In this document: positions 23,156 to 32,002 of the stretch, in pieces
Position numbering within the stretch: position 1 is the first letter of the stretch
How the letters are laid out: each line of letters begins with the position of its first letter
Source: Hungatella sp. UBA3402
GTDB taxonomy: Bacteria > Bacillota > Clostridia > Lachnospirales > Lachnospiraceae
Direction of reading: 5' to 3'
DNA length: 34,560 nt
Assembly: GCA_002358555.1 (NCBI GenBank)
Contig: DEPC01000258.1
Location: forward strand, 1 to 34,560
The notes under the pieces: generated by a model
The model's database searches: none
Told to the model about the DNA's origin: nothing
The model's input: the letters and a program-made list of their open reading frames with translations, nothing else
Made by a program: the position numbers and the translations under genes

Positions 23156-25471
23156 ATGAGAATGGAAGAAAATATAACCTTGCCCATCATTGCATTGAGA
23201 GGCATGACAGTACTGCCAGGGCAGACCATTCATTTTGATATCAGTAGAAAAAAATCCATAGCAGCTCTTGAAAAAGCTATGGTTACAGACCAGCAGCTTT
23301 TTCTAATAGGGCAGAAATCTCCAGAGATAATCGACCCTTGCCAGGAGGAATTGTGGGAGATAGGCACTATCGCAGAGATTAAGCAGCTTGTAAAAATACC
23401 TGGAAATGTGCTTCGAGTTTTGGTAGAAGGAAAAGAAAGAGCCAAGCTTTCTGAGTTAGATTCTGAAGAATCTTTGCTGATAGGAAAAGTAACGAAAGAA
23501 CCATTAAAAGAAGAGGAAATGGATTCTGTTGTAAAAGAAGCAATGGTTCGAATATTGAAAGAAAAATTGGAAGAGTATGGGCAAGGGAATCCCAAATTGG
23601 CAAATGATACCTTGCCAGAACTGCGGATGATTCAGGATTTAAGGAAATTAATGGTTCAAATCAGTATTCAAATTCCGTTTGATTTTACAATCCGACAAGA
23701 GATTCTAGAAGCGTCTAATGAAACTCAACTTTATGAAGTGCTTGTGCATCGCCTATCTATAGAAATTGAGATAGGACAGGTAAAACTGGACTTTCAAAGC
23801 AAAGTGAGAACCCAGATTGATAAGAATCAGAGGGATTATATCTTACGGGAGCAGATGAAGGTAATTAGAAAGGAATTGGGAGAGGATAATCCTGTAGATG
23901 ATGCAGATGAATACCTATCAAAAGTAGAAAAGCTTAAGGCAGAAGAGGAGACAAAAGAAAAGCTAAAAAAAGAAATTGAACGTTTTCGGAATATGCCAGG
24001 AAGCAGTCAGGAAGCGAATGTATTGCGCACTTATATTGAAACTCTTTTGGAATTACCTTGGAAAGAGTATTCCCAAGATAATAATGATATCCACCATGCT
24101 CAGAAAATTCTCAATGAAGACCACTATGGACTCGAAAAGGTGAAAGAAAGAGTATTAGAATACCTTGCAGTGAGAACTTTGACTAAGAAAGGCAATGGGC
24201 CTATCTTATGCTTAGTGGGACCACCAGGGACAGGCAAAACTTCTATTGCTAAGTCTGTGGCAAGAGCATTGAATAAAAAATATGTGCGTATTAGTCTAGG
24301 AGGAGTTCGAGATGAAGCAGAAATTCGAGGACATAGAAAAACCTATGTAGGAGCGATGCCAGGACGATTAGTGGAAGGACTTCGCCAGGCAGGGGTAGGG
24401 AATCCTTTGATGCTCTTAGACGAGATTGACAAGGTGAGCAGTGAATATAGAGGAGATACTTCTTCTGCCCTTTTGGAAGTGCTGGATGGAGAGCAGAATA
24501 TGAAGTTTAGAGACCACTATGTGGAGACATCCATTGATTTGTCCCAGGTACTGTTTATTGCAACTGCTAATACCACCCAGACCATTCCAGCTCCTTTGCT
24601 TGACCGTATGGAAGTGATTGAGGTCAGCAGCTATACAGAAAATGAGAAATTTCATATTGCCAGAAAATATTTACTTAACAAGCAATTAGAAAAAAATGGG
24701 TTAAAATTAGGGCAGCTTTCTATCAGTGATGGGGCCGTCAAAAAGATTATTCATAATTATACCAGGGAAGCTGGAGTAAGGAATCTGGAACGGAGAATTG
24801 GAGATATCTGCCGAAAAGCTGCCAGAGAATATTTAGAACATAAAAAAACGAAGATTAAGGTTATAGAGTCTAATTTAGAGAAATATCTGGGAAAAGAGAA
24901 GATTTCTTTTGAGGATGCGAATGAGGAAGACCAGGTGGGAATTGTGCGTGGATTGGCATGGACTAATGCTGGTGGGGATACCTTGCAGATTGAGGTCAAT
25001 GTGATGCCAGGAAAAGGGGAATTGATGATGACTGGGCAGATGGGAGATGTCATGAAGGAGTCTGCTCGTATTGCATTGACTTATGTTCGCTCCATTGGAC
25101 CTGTATATAAAGTAGATGAGGACTTTTTTGAAAAGCATGATATTCATCTTCATATTCCAGAAGGAGCAGTACCCAAGGATGGTCCATCAGCAGGAATCAC
25201 GATGGCTACTGCTATGATATCAGCCATCACAGGACGGTTGGTAGATGCAAAGACAGCCATGACAGGAGAAATTACTCTTCGAGGACGGGTACTGCCCATT
25301 GGAGGGCTGAAAGAAAAGATTTTAGCTGCAAAAATGGCCCATATTAAAAAAGTACTGGTGCCAGAGAAGAATCGTTCTGATATCAGAGAATTGCCAAAAG
25401 AAATTACAAAAGGGCTAGATATTGTGTATGTAAAGGAGATGTCTGAGGTTTTGGAACAGGCGTTGGTCTGA
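23156..25471 (+). CDS. lon: ATP-dependent Lon protease
   Basis: This 771-residue protein is full length for LonA. An N-terminal substrate-binding domain (about 8-200) and a coiled helical region (about 215-310) precede the AAA+ domain with Walker A GPPGTGKT (355-362) and Walker B MLLDEIDK. The protease domain has Ser678 in PKDGPSAG and Lys721 in GGLKEKILAA, one residue off the E. coli numbering. It degrades misfolded and regulatory proteins in the cytosol. The ATG at 23156 follows a GAAAGAAGG site; an ATG two codons on is possible. engB follows after 36 bases, the usual Firmicute pairing. Confidence 0.97.
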   Translation: MRMEENITLPIIALRGMTVLPGQTIHFDISRKKSIAALEKAMVTDQQLFLIGQKSPEIIDPCQEELWEIGTIAEIKQLVKIPGNVLRVLVEGKERAKLSELDSEESLLIGKVTKEPLKEEEMDSVVKEAMVRILKEKLEEYGQGNPKLANDTLPELRMIQDLRKLMVQISIQIPFDFTIRQEILEASNETQLYEVLVHRLSIEIEIGQVKLDFQSKVRTQIDKNQRDYILREQMKVIRKELGEDNPVDDADEYLSKVEKLKAEEETKEKLKKEIERFRNMPGSSQEANVLRTYIETLLELPWKEYSQDNNDIHHAQKILNEDHYGLEKVKERVLEYLAVRTLTKKGNGPILCLVGPPGTGKTSIAKSVARALNKKYVRISLGGVRDEAEIRGHRKTYVGAMPGRLVEGLRQAGVGNPLMLLDEIDKVSSEYRGDTSSALLEVLDGEQNMKFRDHYVETSIDLSQVLFIATANTTQTIPAPLLDRMEVIEVSSYTENEKFHIARKYLLNKQLEKNGLKLGQLSISDGAVKKIIHNYTREAGVRNLERRIGDICRKAAREYLEHKKTKIKVIESNLEKYLGKEKISFEDANEEDQVGIVRGLAWTNAGGDTLQIEVNVMPGKGELMMTGQMGDVMKESARIALTYVRSIGPVYKVDEDFFEKHDIHLHIPEGAVPKDGPSAGITMATAMISAITGRLVDAKTAMTGEITLRGRVLPIGGLKEKILAAKMAHIKKVLVPEKNRSDIRELPKEITKGLDIVYVKEMSEVLEQALV

Positions 25472-25507
25472 GAAGAAACTTGAATTTTAGTAGGAAAGGA
25501 AAGGAAT

Positions 25508-26113
25508 ATGGTTATAAAAAGTGCAGAATTGGAGACAGTATGTGGAGTAACCAGTACCCTTCCAGAAAATGTACATCCAGAGTTTGCATTTTCTGGAAAA
25601 TCTAATGTAGGAAAGTCTTCTTTAATCAATGGATTGATGAATCGTAAGTCTTTGGCAAGAACCTCTTCTCAACCAGGAAAGACTCAAACCATCAATTTTT
25701 ATCATATTAATAATTCCCTATATTTTGTGGATCTACCTGGGTATGGATATGCTAAAGTACCTTTGGCAGAGAAAGAACGCTGGGGAAAAATGATTGAGGG
25801 TTATTTAAAAAGTTCAAAACAGTTAAAAGGAGTATTTTTGCTGGTGGATATCCGTCATGAGCCCTCAAAAAATGATAAAACCATGTATGAATGGATTTTA
25901 TATAATGGATATCGCCCAATAGTTATTGCCACAAAATTGGACAAATTAAACCGCAGCCAAGTGCCAAAGCATGTAAAAATGCTTCGGACTGGATTGGGGA
26001 TGGAAAAGCAGGATATCTTAATTCCATTTTCTGCCTTAACCAAACAGGGAAAGGAGGAACTATGGGAGTTAATACAAGAGATGGCAGAGGAAGCTTCTCA
26101 AATGGGAAAATAG
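25508..26113 (+). CDS. engB: Ribosome biogenesis GTPase EngB (YihA/YsxC)
   Basis: The product is 201 residues, the family length. G1 is GKSNVGKSS (30-38), G3 DLPG (75-78, in FVDLPGYGYAKV) and G4 TKLD (142-145); SRTSSQPGKTQTINFY carries the G2 Thr. EngB proteins are essential GTPases in 50S subunit assembly. AAAGGAAAGG precedes the ATG. It is probably co-transcribed with lon. Confidence 0.95.
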   Translation: MVIKSAELETVCGVTSTLPENVHPEFAFSGKSNVGKSSLINGLMNRKSLARTSSQPGKTQTINFYHINNSLYFVDLPGYGYAKVPLAEKERWGKMIEGYLKSSKQLKGVFLLVDIRHEPSKNDKTMYEWILYNGYRPIVIATKLDKLNRSQVPKHVKMLRTGLGMEKQDILIPFSALTKQGKEELWELIQEMAEEASQMGK

Positions 26114-26134
26114 AACAAAAAGGTTGATTATTAT

Positions 26135-26163
26135 ATGACTTTAACTAGAAAATATGTTATAGT
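26135..26163 (+). promoter_or_regulatory. Putative promoter of the MBL-rnhA genes
   Basis: ATGACT (26135-26140), 17 bases, TATAGT (26158-26163) with TGT directly before it. The leader would be about 150 bases; nothing else is recognised in 26164-26319. Confidence 0.45.
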
Positions 26164-26319
26164 AAAGTTATATAAAAGGCTTCACGTAACTATCATACTA
26201 TACAAGCATTTCAAACAAAGAATTAGAGAGGCTTAAACTGAATATTCTCTACAACATCTCTATATGCTATTTTTATGGTTGATTTTGTGAGAATGTTCCA
26301 ACATCGTAAGGAGGATTAT

Positions 26320-27924
26320 ATGAAGCTAACATTTATCGGAGCAGACCATGAAGTAACTGGAAGTTGCCACTATTTAGAATGTGGAGATACAAAGTTGGTA
26401 GTGGACTATGGAATGGAGCAAGGCATCAATCGTTATGAAAATGCAGAGCTTCCTGTCCCTTGTTCAGAAATTGACTATGTTCTATTGACTCATGCCCATA
26501 TTGACCATGCAGGATGTATTCCTCTGCTCTATGCAAAAGGGTTTCGCGGAGAAATTATCACTACTTGTGCTACTGGCGATTTATGTCAGATTATGTTGCG
26601 TGATAGTGCCCATATTCAGGAGATGGAGGCAGAATGGAAAAACCGAAAAGCAAGGAGAGCTGGAAATCCAGAAGTATTGCCTTTGTATACGATAGCAGAT
26701 GCTCAAGGAGCTTTGGGTCATTTAAAGACCTTTGAGTACGGAGAATTGGTAAAATTAAATGATGATATTACCCTTCGTTTTACAGATGCAGGTCATTTGC
26801 TTGGTTCAGCTTCTATTGAAGTATGGTGTAACGAGGATGGAATAGAAAAGAAGATTGTATTTTCTGGTGATATTGGCAATAAAAATAAACCTTTGATTCG
26901 TGACCCAGAATATATCAAGGATGCAGATTATGTGGTTATGGAATGTACTTACGGCGACCGAGAACATGGAGCAGTAATGGACCATATTGGAGAACTTGCC
27001 AATATTATCCAAAATACTCTAGATAGGGGAGGCAATGTGGTGATTCCAGCTTTTGCTGTTGGCCGTACCCAAGAACTTTTATATTTTATCAGAAAAATTA
27101 AATCCGAGCATATGATTTTTGGTCATGAAGGGTTTGAAGTATATGTAGATAGTCCTCTGGCAGTGGAGGCAACCAATATATTCAAAAAAAATCTTTTGCG
27201 ATGTTATGATGATGAAACCAGAGCTTTGGTAGAGCAGGGAATCAATCCTATCGATTTTCCAGGATTAAAACTTTCTGTTACCAGTGAGGATTCCAAGGCT
27301 ATCAATTTTGATTCCAATCCAAAGGTGATTATCTCTGCTTCTGGTATGTGTGATGCAGGACGTATCCGTCATCACTTAAAGCATAATTTATGGTATCCAG
27401 AAAGTAGCATTGTGTTTGCAGGTTATCAGGCAGAGGCAACTCTTGGACGAGCCTTGATTGATGGAACTTCTTCTGTAAAGCTGTTTGGTGAAACGATAGA
27501 TGTCAGAGCTCATATTGATGTGATTAGTGGTCTCAGCAGCCATGCGGATATCCATGGCCTTTTAGAGTGGATTAAAGCTTTTGAAAAGAAACCACAGATG
27601 GTTTTCACAGTTCATGGTGATGATACTGTATGTGATATTTTTGCTGAACGTCTTACCAGAGAAATGGGACTTAAGGCAACAGCTCCTTTTAGTGGCTCTG
27701 TGTTTGATTTAGCAAATGGTAAATGGCTTGTACAAACTGCAGGAATTCCTGTATCAAAGACTGTCACACTGGCAAGGAAACGGGCAGATACAGTATTTGC
27801 ACGTCTTGTGGCAGCAGGCGAACGTCTGACGAGACTAATTCTGCGCAGTGAAGGAGGAGCTAACAAGGATTTGGCTAGATTTACAGACCAAATTCATGCA
27901 TTATGTGATAAATGGGACAGATAG
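26320..27924 (+). CDS. MBL-fold beta-CASP RNA metallo-hydrolase
   Basis: The product is 534 residues. The metallo-beta-lactamase motif HAHIDH (58-63), an earlier strand-end DYG, the GHLLGSAS and FSGDIGN motifs, and a beta-CASP insert with PKVIISASGMCDAGRIRHHL and SGLSSHAD are all present. This matches the CPSF-73/YshA-like group of zinc-dependent endo- or exoribonucleases. The added C-terminal 70 residues (after VFTVHGD) are of unclear role. AAGGAGG (26308-26314) is five bases before the ATG at 26320, ruling out the earlier start at 26275. rnhA follows nine bases after the stop, so both act in RNA turnover and share a transcript. Confidence 0.88.
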   Translation: MKLTFIGADHEVTGSCHYLECGDTKLVVDYGMEQGINRYENAELPVPCSEIDYVLLTHAHIDHAGCIPLLYAKGFRGEIITTCATGDLCQIMLRDSAHIQEMEAEWKNRKARRAGNPEVLPLYTIADAQGALGHLKTFEYGELVKLNDDITLRFTDAGHLLGSASIEVWCNEDGIEKKIVFSGDIGNKNKPLIRDPEYIKDADYVVMECTYGDREHGAVMDHIGELANIIQNTLDRGGNVVIPAFAVGRTQELLYFIRKIKSEHMIFGHEGFEVYVDSPLAVEATNIFKKNLLRCYDDETRALVEQGINPIDFPGLKLSVTSEDSKAINFDSNPKVIISASGMCDAGRIRHHLKHNLWYPESSIVFAGYQAEATLGRALIDGTSSVKLFGETIDVRAHIDVISGLSSHADIHGLLEWIKAFEKKPQMVFTVHGDDTVCDIFAERLTREMGLKATAPFSGSVFDLANGKWLVQTAGIPVSKTVTLARKRADTVFARLVAAGERLTRLILRSEGGANKDLARFTDQIHALCDKWDR

Positions 27925-27933
27925 GAGTTTTTC

Positions 27934-28413
27934 ATGAAAGTATTGATTTATACAGATGGTGCTGCAAGAGGAAATCCTGATGGTCCAGGAGGATATGGAG
28001 TAGTACTTCATTATACAGATAACCAAGGCATTCTTCATGAAAAGACCTTGTCTGCTGGCTATGTTCGTACTACCAACAACCGAATGGAGCTTATGGCGGC
28101 GATTGTAGGATTGGAAGCCTTAAATCGCCCTTGCCAGGTAGAGCTTTATTCAGATTCTAAGTACTTGACCGATGCCTTTAACCAAGGGTGGATTGATAAC
28201 TGGATAAAACATGATTGGAAACGGGGAAAGAATGGACCAGTGAAAAATATTGACCTTTGGAAACGGCTGTTAGAGGCTAAGAAATCCCACCAAGTAACTT
28301 TTATCTGGGTAAAAGGTCATGCAGGACATCCTCAGAATGAAAGATGTGACATCCTAGCTACATCAGCGGCTGATGGAACACAACTGTTGATAGATGAAGG
28401 GCTGGAGGCATAG
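27934..28413 (+). CDS. rnhA: Ribonuclease HI
   Basis: The product is 159 residues. The DEDD active site is complete: Asp8 (YTDGAARGNP), Glu52 (NNRMELMAA), Asp74 (LYSDSKYL) and Asp139 (NERCDILA). The basic protrusion region around WIKHDWKRGKNGPVKN is present, as in E. coli RNase HI. It cuts the RNA strand of RNA:DNA hybrids. It sits nine bases after the beta-CASP nuclease. Confidence 0.95.
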   Translation: MKVLIYTDGAARGNPDGPGGYGVVLHYTDNQGILHEKTLSAGYVRTTNNRMELMAAIVGLEALNRPCQVELYSDSKYLTDAFNQGWIDNWIKHDWKRGKNGPVKNIDLWKRLLEAKKSHQVTFIWVKGHAGHPQNERCDILATSAADGTQLLIDEGLEA

Positions 28414-28503
28414 AACATGCTTGGAAATTAAATAAATCTTACAATATATTACTAATTTTACATCGGTATTCCATTTCCAGCCAGATTATGATATCTTAGT
28501 TTT

Positions 28504-28533
28504 ACCAAACGTTATCATTTGATATCGTTTGGT
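28504..28533 (+). terminator. Hairpin after rnhA, probable terminator
   Basis: ACCAAACG and CGTTTGGT are perfect 8-base arms with further inner pairing (TATCA/TGATA). Only four T follow, so termination may be weak. The rest of 28414-28595 shows no gene. Confidence 0.55.
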
Positions 28534-28595
28534 TTTCTACCAAAAGAAAAATAATAGTTTGGCAGAGATTATCATAAAATAAAGGAATGAACCCA

Positions 28596-29480
28596 ATGAA
28601 GAATAAAGGAGTCATGATTTCACTGGCAGCCATTCTGGTCATTGGAATACTAATTACAAAAGGTACTTATGGTTTTATAGAGAAGAATAGCAATACTTCT
28701 GATATGGCAGCATCCCAGATAGCAGAAAGTGAAGCTACTGGAGCACTGACAGATGAGCGTGTACAAGAACAGTCTCCAAACCTAGCTGCTGATACAGTTC
28801 AAGAGACAGATATTGGCTTTGAGATGGGATTAAGCATGGATGGGATTGATGGTGAAAAGGCGTATTCCCGTCTGGCAGATAATTCTTCCTTGGAGGACAG
28901 TGACTATTCTGATGCCAAAAAACAAGAAAAGTTGTTGTCTGATTCTCTTAGTATGGATAAAGGGGTCAAGGAAGATGTTGAAGAAGCTGTAGTGGAAGAG
29001 GGAAAGTCTGCCCAGAAATCTATTTCGCCTTTGGATACAGTTCCAGCAGAAAAAAATAAATCTATCAATCTTGAAGAAAAATCAGAAGAAGATGTTTTTG
29101 TATTGGAATCTCAGTCCTATTATAAAAAACGGCTTCAAGATTTAGACAATCAGATTCAGAAAAACAGAGAATCCCAATCAGAGCCCAATATTAATAGTTC
29201 TGCTCGTTCTGTTGCTTCCAATGAATTGAAGCTTTGGGATAGTGAAATGAATACCATTTACAGTACCATTTTAGAACGACTGAATAAAAAAGATTCTGAA
29301 GTTTTGGTTGCAGAACAGCGAGCATGGATGAAGGAACGAGATAGTCTAGCTATGGAAGCTGCCAAAAATTCAGCAAATGGTTCCAGTGAAAGTATCGAAT
29401 ATACCATTTCCCTTATAGACTCCACCAGATTAAGAGCATATAAGCTCGTGGAGGAATATGAAGAGGAATTAAAGGAATAG
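28596..29480 (+). CDS. Membrane-anchored protein with LprI-like (DUF1311) domain
   Basis: The product is 294 residues. One N-terminal membrane segment (about residues 7-25) has no lipobox Cys. A long acidic, Ser/Glu-rich linker (about 30-200) follows. The C-terminal domain, NELKLWDSEMNTIYSTILERL then AEQRAWMKERDSLAMEAA and DSTRLRAYKLVEEYEEEL, fits the LprI/DUF1311 pattern. That family was named for a lysozyme inhibitor, but the function in most bacteria is unknown. The domain should lie outside the membrane. AAAGGA ends directly before the ATG at 28587, so the ATG at 28596, nine bases away, is chosen. Confidence 0.75.
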   Translation: MKNKGVMISLAAILVIGILITKGTYGFIEKNSNTSDMAASQIAESEATGALTDERVQEQSPNLAADTVQETDIGFEMGLSMDGIDGEKAYSRLADNSSLEDSDYSDAKKQEKLLSDSLSMDKGVKEDVEEAVVEEGKSAQKSISPLDTVPAEKNKSINLEEKSEEDVFVLESQSYYKKRLQDLDNQIQKNRESQSEPNINSSARSVASNELKLWDSEMNTIYSTILERLNKKDSEVLVAEQRAWMKERDSLAMEAAKNSANGSSESIEYTISLIDSTRLRAYKLVEEYEEELKE

Positions 29481-29506
29481 TCAAAATTCTAATTTTTAGT
29501 TGTGGC

Positions 29507-29571
29507 TAAAAGATCTTTTAACAGTTTTTTAATGGCGGTTATTCTCAAAGAAGAGAAGCCGCCTTGTTTTT
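29507..29571 (+). terminator. Palindrome and Rho-independent terminator of the LprI-like gene
   Basis: A perfect 14-base palindrome TAAAAGATCTTTTA (29507-29520) with a T-run at 29525-29530 is followed by a hairpin of GGCGG (29534-29538) and CCGCC (29559-29563), with inner TTCTC/GAGAA. A T-rich tail runs to 29571. Two tandem stop structures seem present. Confidence 0.75.
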
Positions 29572-29611
29572 GGCTATGGTATGCTTTCTATTGCCTATAA
29601 CGGGATTGTTC

Positions 29612-29641
29612 TTGACGCATTCTAAGAATATCAAGTATAAT
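29612..29641 (+). promoter_or_regulatory. sigma-A promoter of the FIST-MCP pair
   Basis: TTGACG (29612-29617), 18 bases, then a perfect TATAAT (29636-29641). Transcription would start near 29648, which fixes the downstream start codon choice. Confidence 0.75.
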
Positions 29642-29692
29642 AATATTTACATAAGAAAGACCTTAACTAATATGGAAGAGAGGATTATTATT

Positions 29693-30751
29693 GTGAGACA
29701 GTTTTTTGGTATGAGCCAGAGAGGAGATTTAAAAGAAGCAGTCCGCGGTCTAGTCAATCCTCAACTGATTATGCTGATGTCTAACAGTCGTCAGTTTGAG
29801 GCACATGTGAAGGAGTTGGAAACGCTTTTTCCTAAGGTTCCAAGTATTGGTTGTATTGGAATGAGCTATGACACTAGAGTAGTAGAAAATGGTGTGAGCA
29901 TAGTGGCCTTTCTGGACGGAGTCAGTGCTGCAGCAAATGTGCTAGAGCAGGTGTCAGTTATGCCAGTAAAGTATATAGGGCGATTGGAAAAGGATTTAAG
30001 TACAGTAAATGCCTCATCAAATGATACCATATGTATTGATTTTTGTGCTGGCAATGATGCCTGTGTACTGACCACCATACATACTGCCTTAAGGCATAGA
30101 AATATCTCTCTGGTAGGAGGAACAGGAGATGGGGGCAAGGTATCTGCCAATGGGGCAGTTTATGAGGATGCAGTGGCTTATGCTCTTATAAAAAATAAAA
30201 CAGGCAGAGTGAAGGCTTATAAAGAAAATATTTATCATAAAATGGGAGAAAAATATCGTTTTATTGCCTCCAACACAGATAAAGCCAATTATATTATGGG
30301 AGCATTAAATGGTAGACCGGCCAAAGAGGTATACCAGGATATTCTCAAGATATCAGAACAACAAATACAGACACAGACTTTTAGAAATCCTTTTGGAAAG
30401 ATTAATGGAAATGAAATTTGTATTATTTCTATTAAGGAAGTAAATGGAAATGCTCTTGCCTGTTTCAGACAAGTGAATGACTCTGATGTGTTGGTTTTAT
30501 TGGAACTTGGGGATTATAGGTCAATTGTAAAAGAAACTATCCAAAAAATCTGCCAAGATTTTCCTAGATGTTCTGCTGTATTTTCTATCAACTGTTTATT
30601 CCGCTATAAACTATTTAGTGAAAGTGGCTATATGCAGGAATATTTGACAGAGATGGGCAAATTAGGGAGCCATGCTGGTCTTGTTGGGTATGGTGAACAC
30701 TATAATAACCAGTTTGTCAATCAATCCATGACATGTGTAGTATTTGAGTAG
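29693..30751 (+). CDS. FIST-domain sensor protein
   Basis: The product is 352 residues and soluble. The FIST_N part includes PQLIMLMSNSRQFEAHVKELETLFPKVPSIGCIGMS and the HRNISLVGGTGDGGK motif. The FIST_C part has NEICIISIKEVNGNALACFRQVNDSDVLVLLE and CSAVFSINCLFR. FIST proteins are predicted small-ligand sensors that feed chemotaxis or other signalling modules. The GTG at 29693 has GAGAGG nine bases upstream. An ATG at 29672 lacks a site, and the longer frame from 29564 begins before the promoter and in the previous terminator. The MCP-like gene follows after 13 bases, suggesting the two proteins work together. Confidence 0.82.
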   Translation: MRQFFGMSQRGDLKEAVRGLVNPQLIMLMSNSRQFEAHVKELETLFPKVPSIGCIGMSYDTRVVENGVSIVAFLDGVSAAANVLEQVSVMPVKYIGRLEKDLSTVNASSNDTICIDFCAGNDACVLTTIHTALRHRNISLVGGTGDGGKVSANGAVYEDAVAYALIKNKTGRVKAYKENIYHKMGEKYRFIASNTDKANYIMGALNGRPAKEVYQDILKISEQQIQTQTFRNPFGKINGNEICIISIKEVNGNALACFRQVNDSDVLVLLELGDYRSIVKETIQKICQDFPRCSAVFSINCLFRYKLFSESGYMQEYLTEMGKLGSHAGLVGYGEHYNNQFVNQSMTCVVFE

Positions 30752-30764
30752 GGGAGGAAAAGTC

Positions 30765-31697
30765 ATGCTATTTCATAGAGATAATAAAAGAGAAAGCAAA
30801 AAGAAACAGAACCAAGAAAAGGATTTGTATCCAATCCTGCATGTAATAAATAGTTTAAAAGAATACCACACAGAATTGGTGAGCAAAGAGGTATCATCTT
30901 TATGGGAATTAAATTTGATAGGAACTTCTTTTAACAGTGTTCTTGAAGAAGCAGAAGGATTCCAGGGGAGATTGCAGGATTTTGGGCAAAATTTTTTAGG
31001 TGTCAATCAGGCTTCTGAGCAGTTTGCTACTGTCAGAGAGGAAATTGCCCAGTCTGTAGGTCAAGCTCAGAATGAGGTAGAAAGCCTTAAAAGCAGTTCT
31101 ATGGAAGTAGAGACTCATTTTAGCGAAATGGGTAGTACTTTTGAGGCCCTGCAAGAGTCTGTAGAGCATATTAAACAGAGAATGACGAAAATTGTGTCTA
31201 TTGCGGACCAAACCAATATTCTCGCAATCAATGCTTCTATTGAAGCTGCCAGAGCTGGAGAAAAGGGAAAAGGATTTGCTGTGGTTGCTGTAGAGGTAAA
31301 GAAGTTAGCAGATGAGATTAAAGATTTGGCGGCTGAGGTGGATTCGGGAGTCAGAGATGTTGAACAGGGAACAGACCAATTAAGTGAACGAATTAACGTT
31401 TCGAGACAGGCTTTGGGAGAAAGTTTGGATAAAGTTCAAGAAACTTACAATATGTTTGACAAAATCACTCAGGCAGCAGAAGGAACTACAACAGTTCAGA
31501 CTGAGATAGCAGGAGTTATTGGGGAATCTCAGACAGCTCTTCAAGGATTACTTGGATTTTTTGATAAAATGAAAGGCCAATATCAGGAAGTAATCAACCA
31601 TATCACTAAGGCAAGTCGTTTAGGAACTACTAAAAGTGCAATGTTTGAAGATATTGACAATCTTTTGTCTCAGATTCCGCCGATTATAAAAGAATAG
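30765..31697 (+). CDS. Soluble methyl-accepting chemotaxis-type signalling protein
   Basis: The product is 310 residues and entirely hydrophilic, with no membrane segment and no recognisable sensor domain. The MCP hairpin tip is well conserved: IADQTNILAINASIEAARAGEKGKGFAVVA (146-175), flanked by long coiled-coil arms (about 85-145 and 180-290). That tip contacts CheA and CheW in chemotaxis receptors. The ATG at 30765 follows GGGGAGG; an in-frame TTG at 30744 would overlap the FIST gene. Because the FIST gene is directly upstream, the sensing part may be supplied in trans. No cheA, cheW or motility genes are in the window. Confidence 0.85.
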   Translation: MLFHRDNKRESKKKQNQEKDLYPILHVINSLKEYHTELVSKEVSSLWELNLIGTSFNSVLEEAEGFQGRLQDFGQNFLGVNQASEQFATVREEIAQSVGQAQNEVESLKSSSMEVETHFSEMGSTFEALQESVEHIKQRMTKIVSIADQTNILAINASIEAARAGEKGKGFAVVAVEVKKLADEIKDLAAEVDSGVRDVEQGTDQLSERINVSRQALGESLDKVQETYNMFDKITQAAEGTTTVQTEIAGVIGESQTALQGLLGFFDKMKGQYQEVINHITKASRLGTTKSAMFEDIDNLLSQIPPIIKE

Positions 31698-31803
31698 GAT
31701 TGAGCTAATTCGCACGCCGCAAGAATGCTTTCTGTGGTCTTATAATAAAGAAGATAGTTGTTTTATTGATTATATAGTTGGGTATCTTGATAAATTTTGC
31801 ACC

Positions 31804-31832
31804 TTGTGATAGGATAAAAGCGATAATATATT
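31804..31832 (+). promoter_or_regulatory. Putative promoter of the small membrane protein-alaS unit
   Basis: TTGTGA (31804-31809), 17 bases, TATATT (31827-31832). The start would be near 31839, leaving a short leader. No T-box element is present between here and alaS. Confidence 0.55.
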
Positions 31833-31866
31833 ATAAAAGCAGAAGGTTATAAAAGGAGGAATACTG

Positions 31867-31986
31867 ATGGGAGCAATCTTAGGAAGTATAGTAAGCAATA
31901 CGATTGAAGTTATTATATATGCAGTGATTGCATGGGCTGGCATCATGCTTGGAAAATCAATAAAGGCCAAAAAGACCAGTAAGTAG
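31867..31986 (+). CDS. 39-residue single-pass membrane peptide
   Basis: This short frame begins MGAILGSIVSNTIEV, continues through a hydrophobic helix (about residues 12-29, IEVIIYAVIAWAGIMLG) and ends with a positive tail KSIKAKKTSK. AAAGGAGG lies nine bases before its ATG, one of the best ribosome sites in the window. It ends 16 bases before the alaS start, so both share a transcript. The helix and positive tail predict an inner-membrane peptide with the C-terminus inside. I do not recognise the family, and no function is assigned. Confidence 0.7.
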   Translation: MGAILGSIVSNTIEVIIYAVIAWAGIMLGKSIKAKKTSK

Positions 31987-32002
31987 ACATGGAGGAAACA
32001 AC

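Noticed and set aside
29564..29692. N-terminal hydrophobic extension of the FIST protein, which would look like a signal anchor
   Set aside because: It begins in the terminator T-tract and upstream of a strong promoter whose start site is near 29648, so it is not transcribed with the gene.
31698..32002. T-box riboswitch before alaS
   Set aside because: T-box leaders are common before synthetase genes in Firmicutes, but no T-box consensus, specifier stem or terminator is visible, and a small coding frame occupies the leader.
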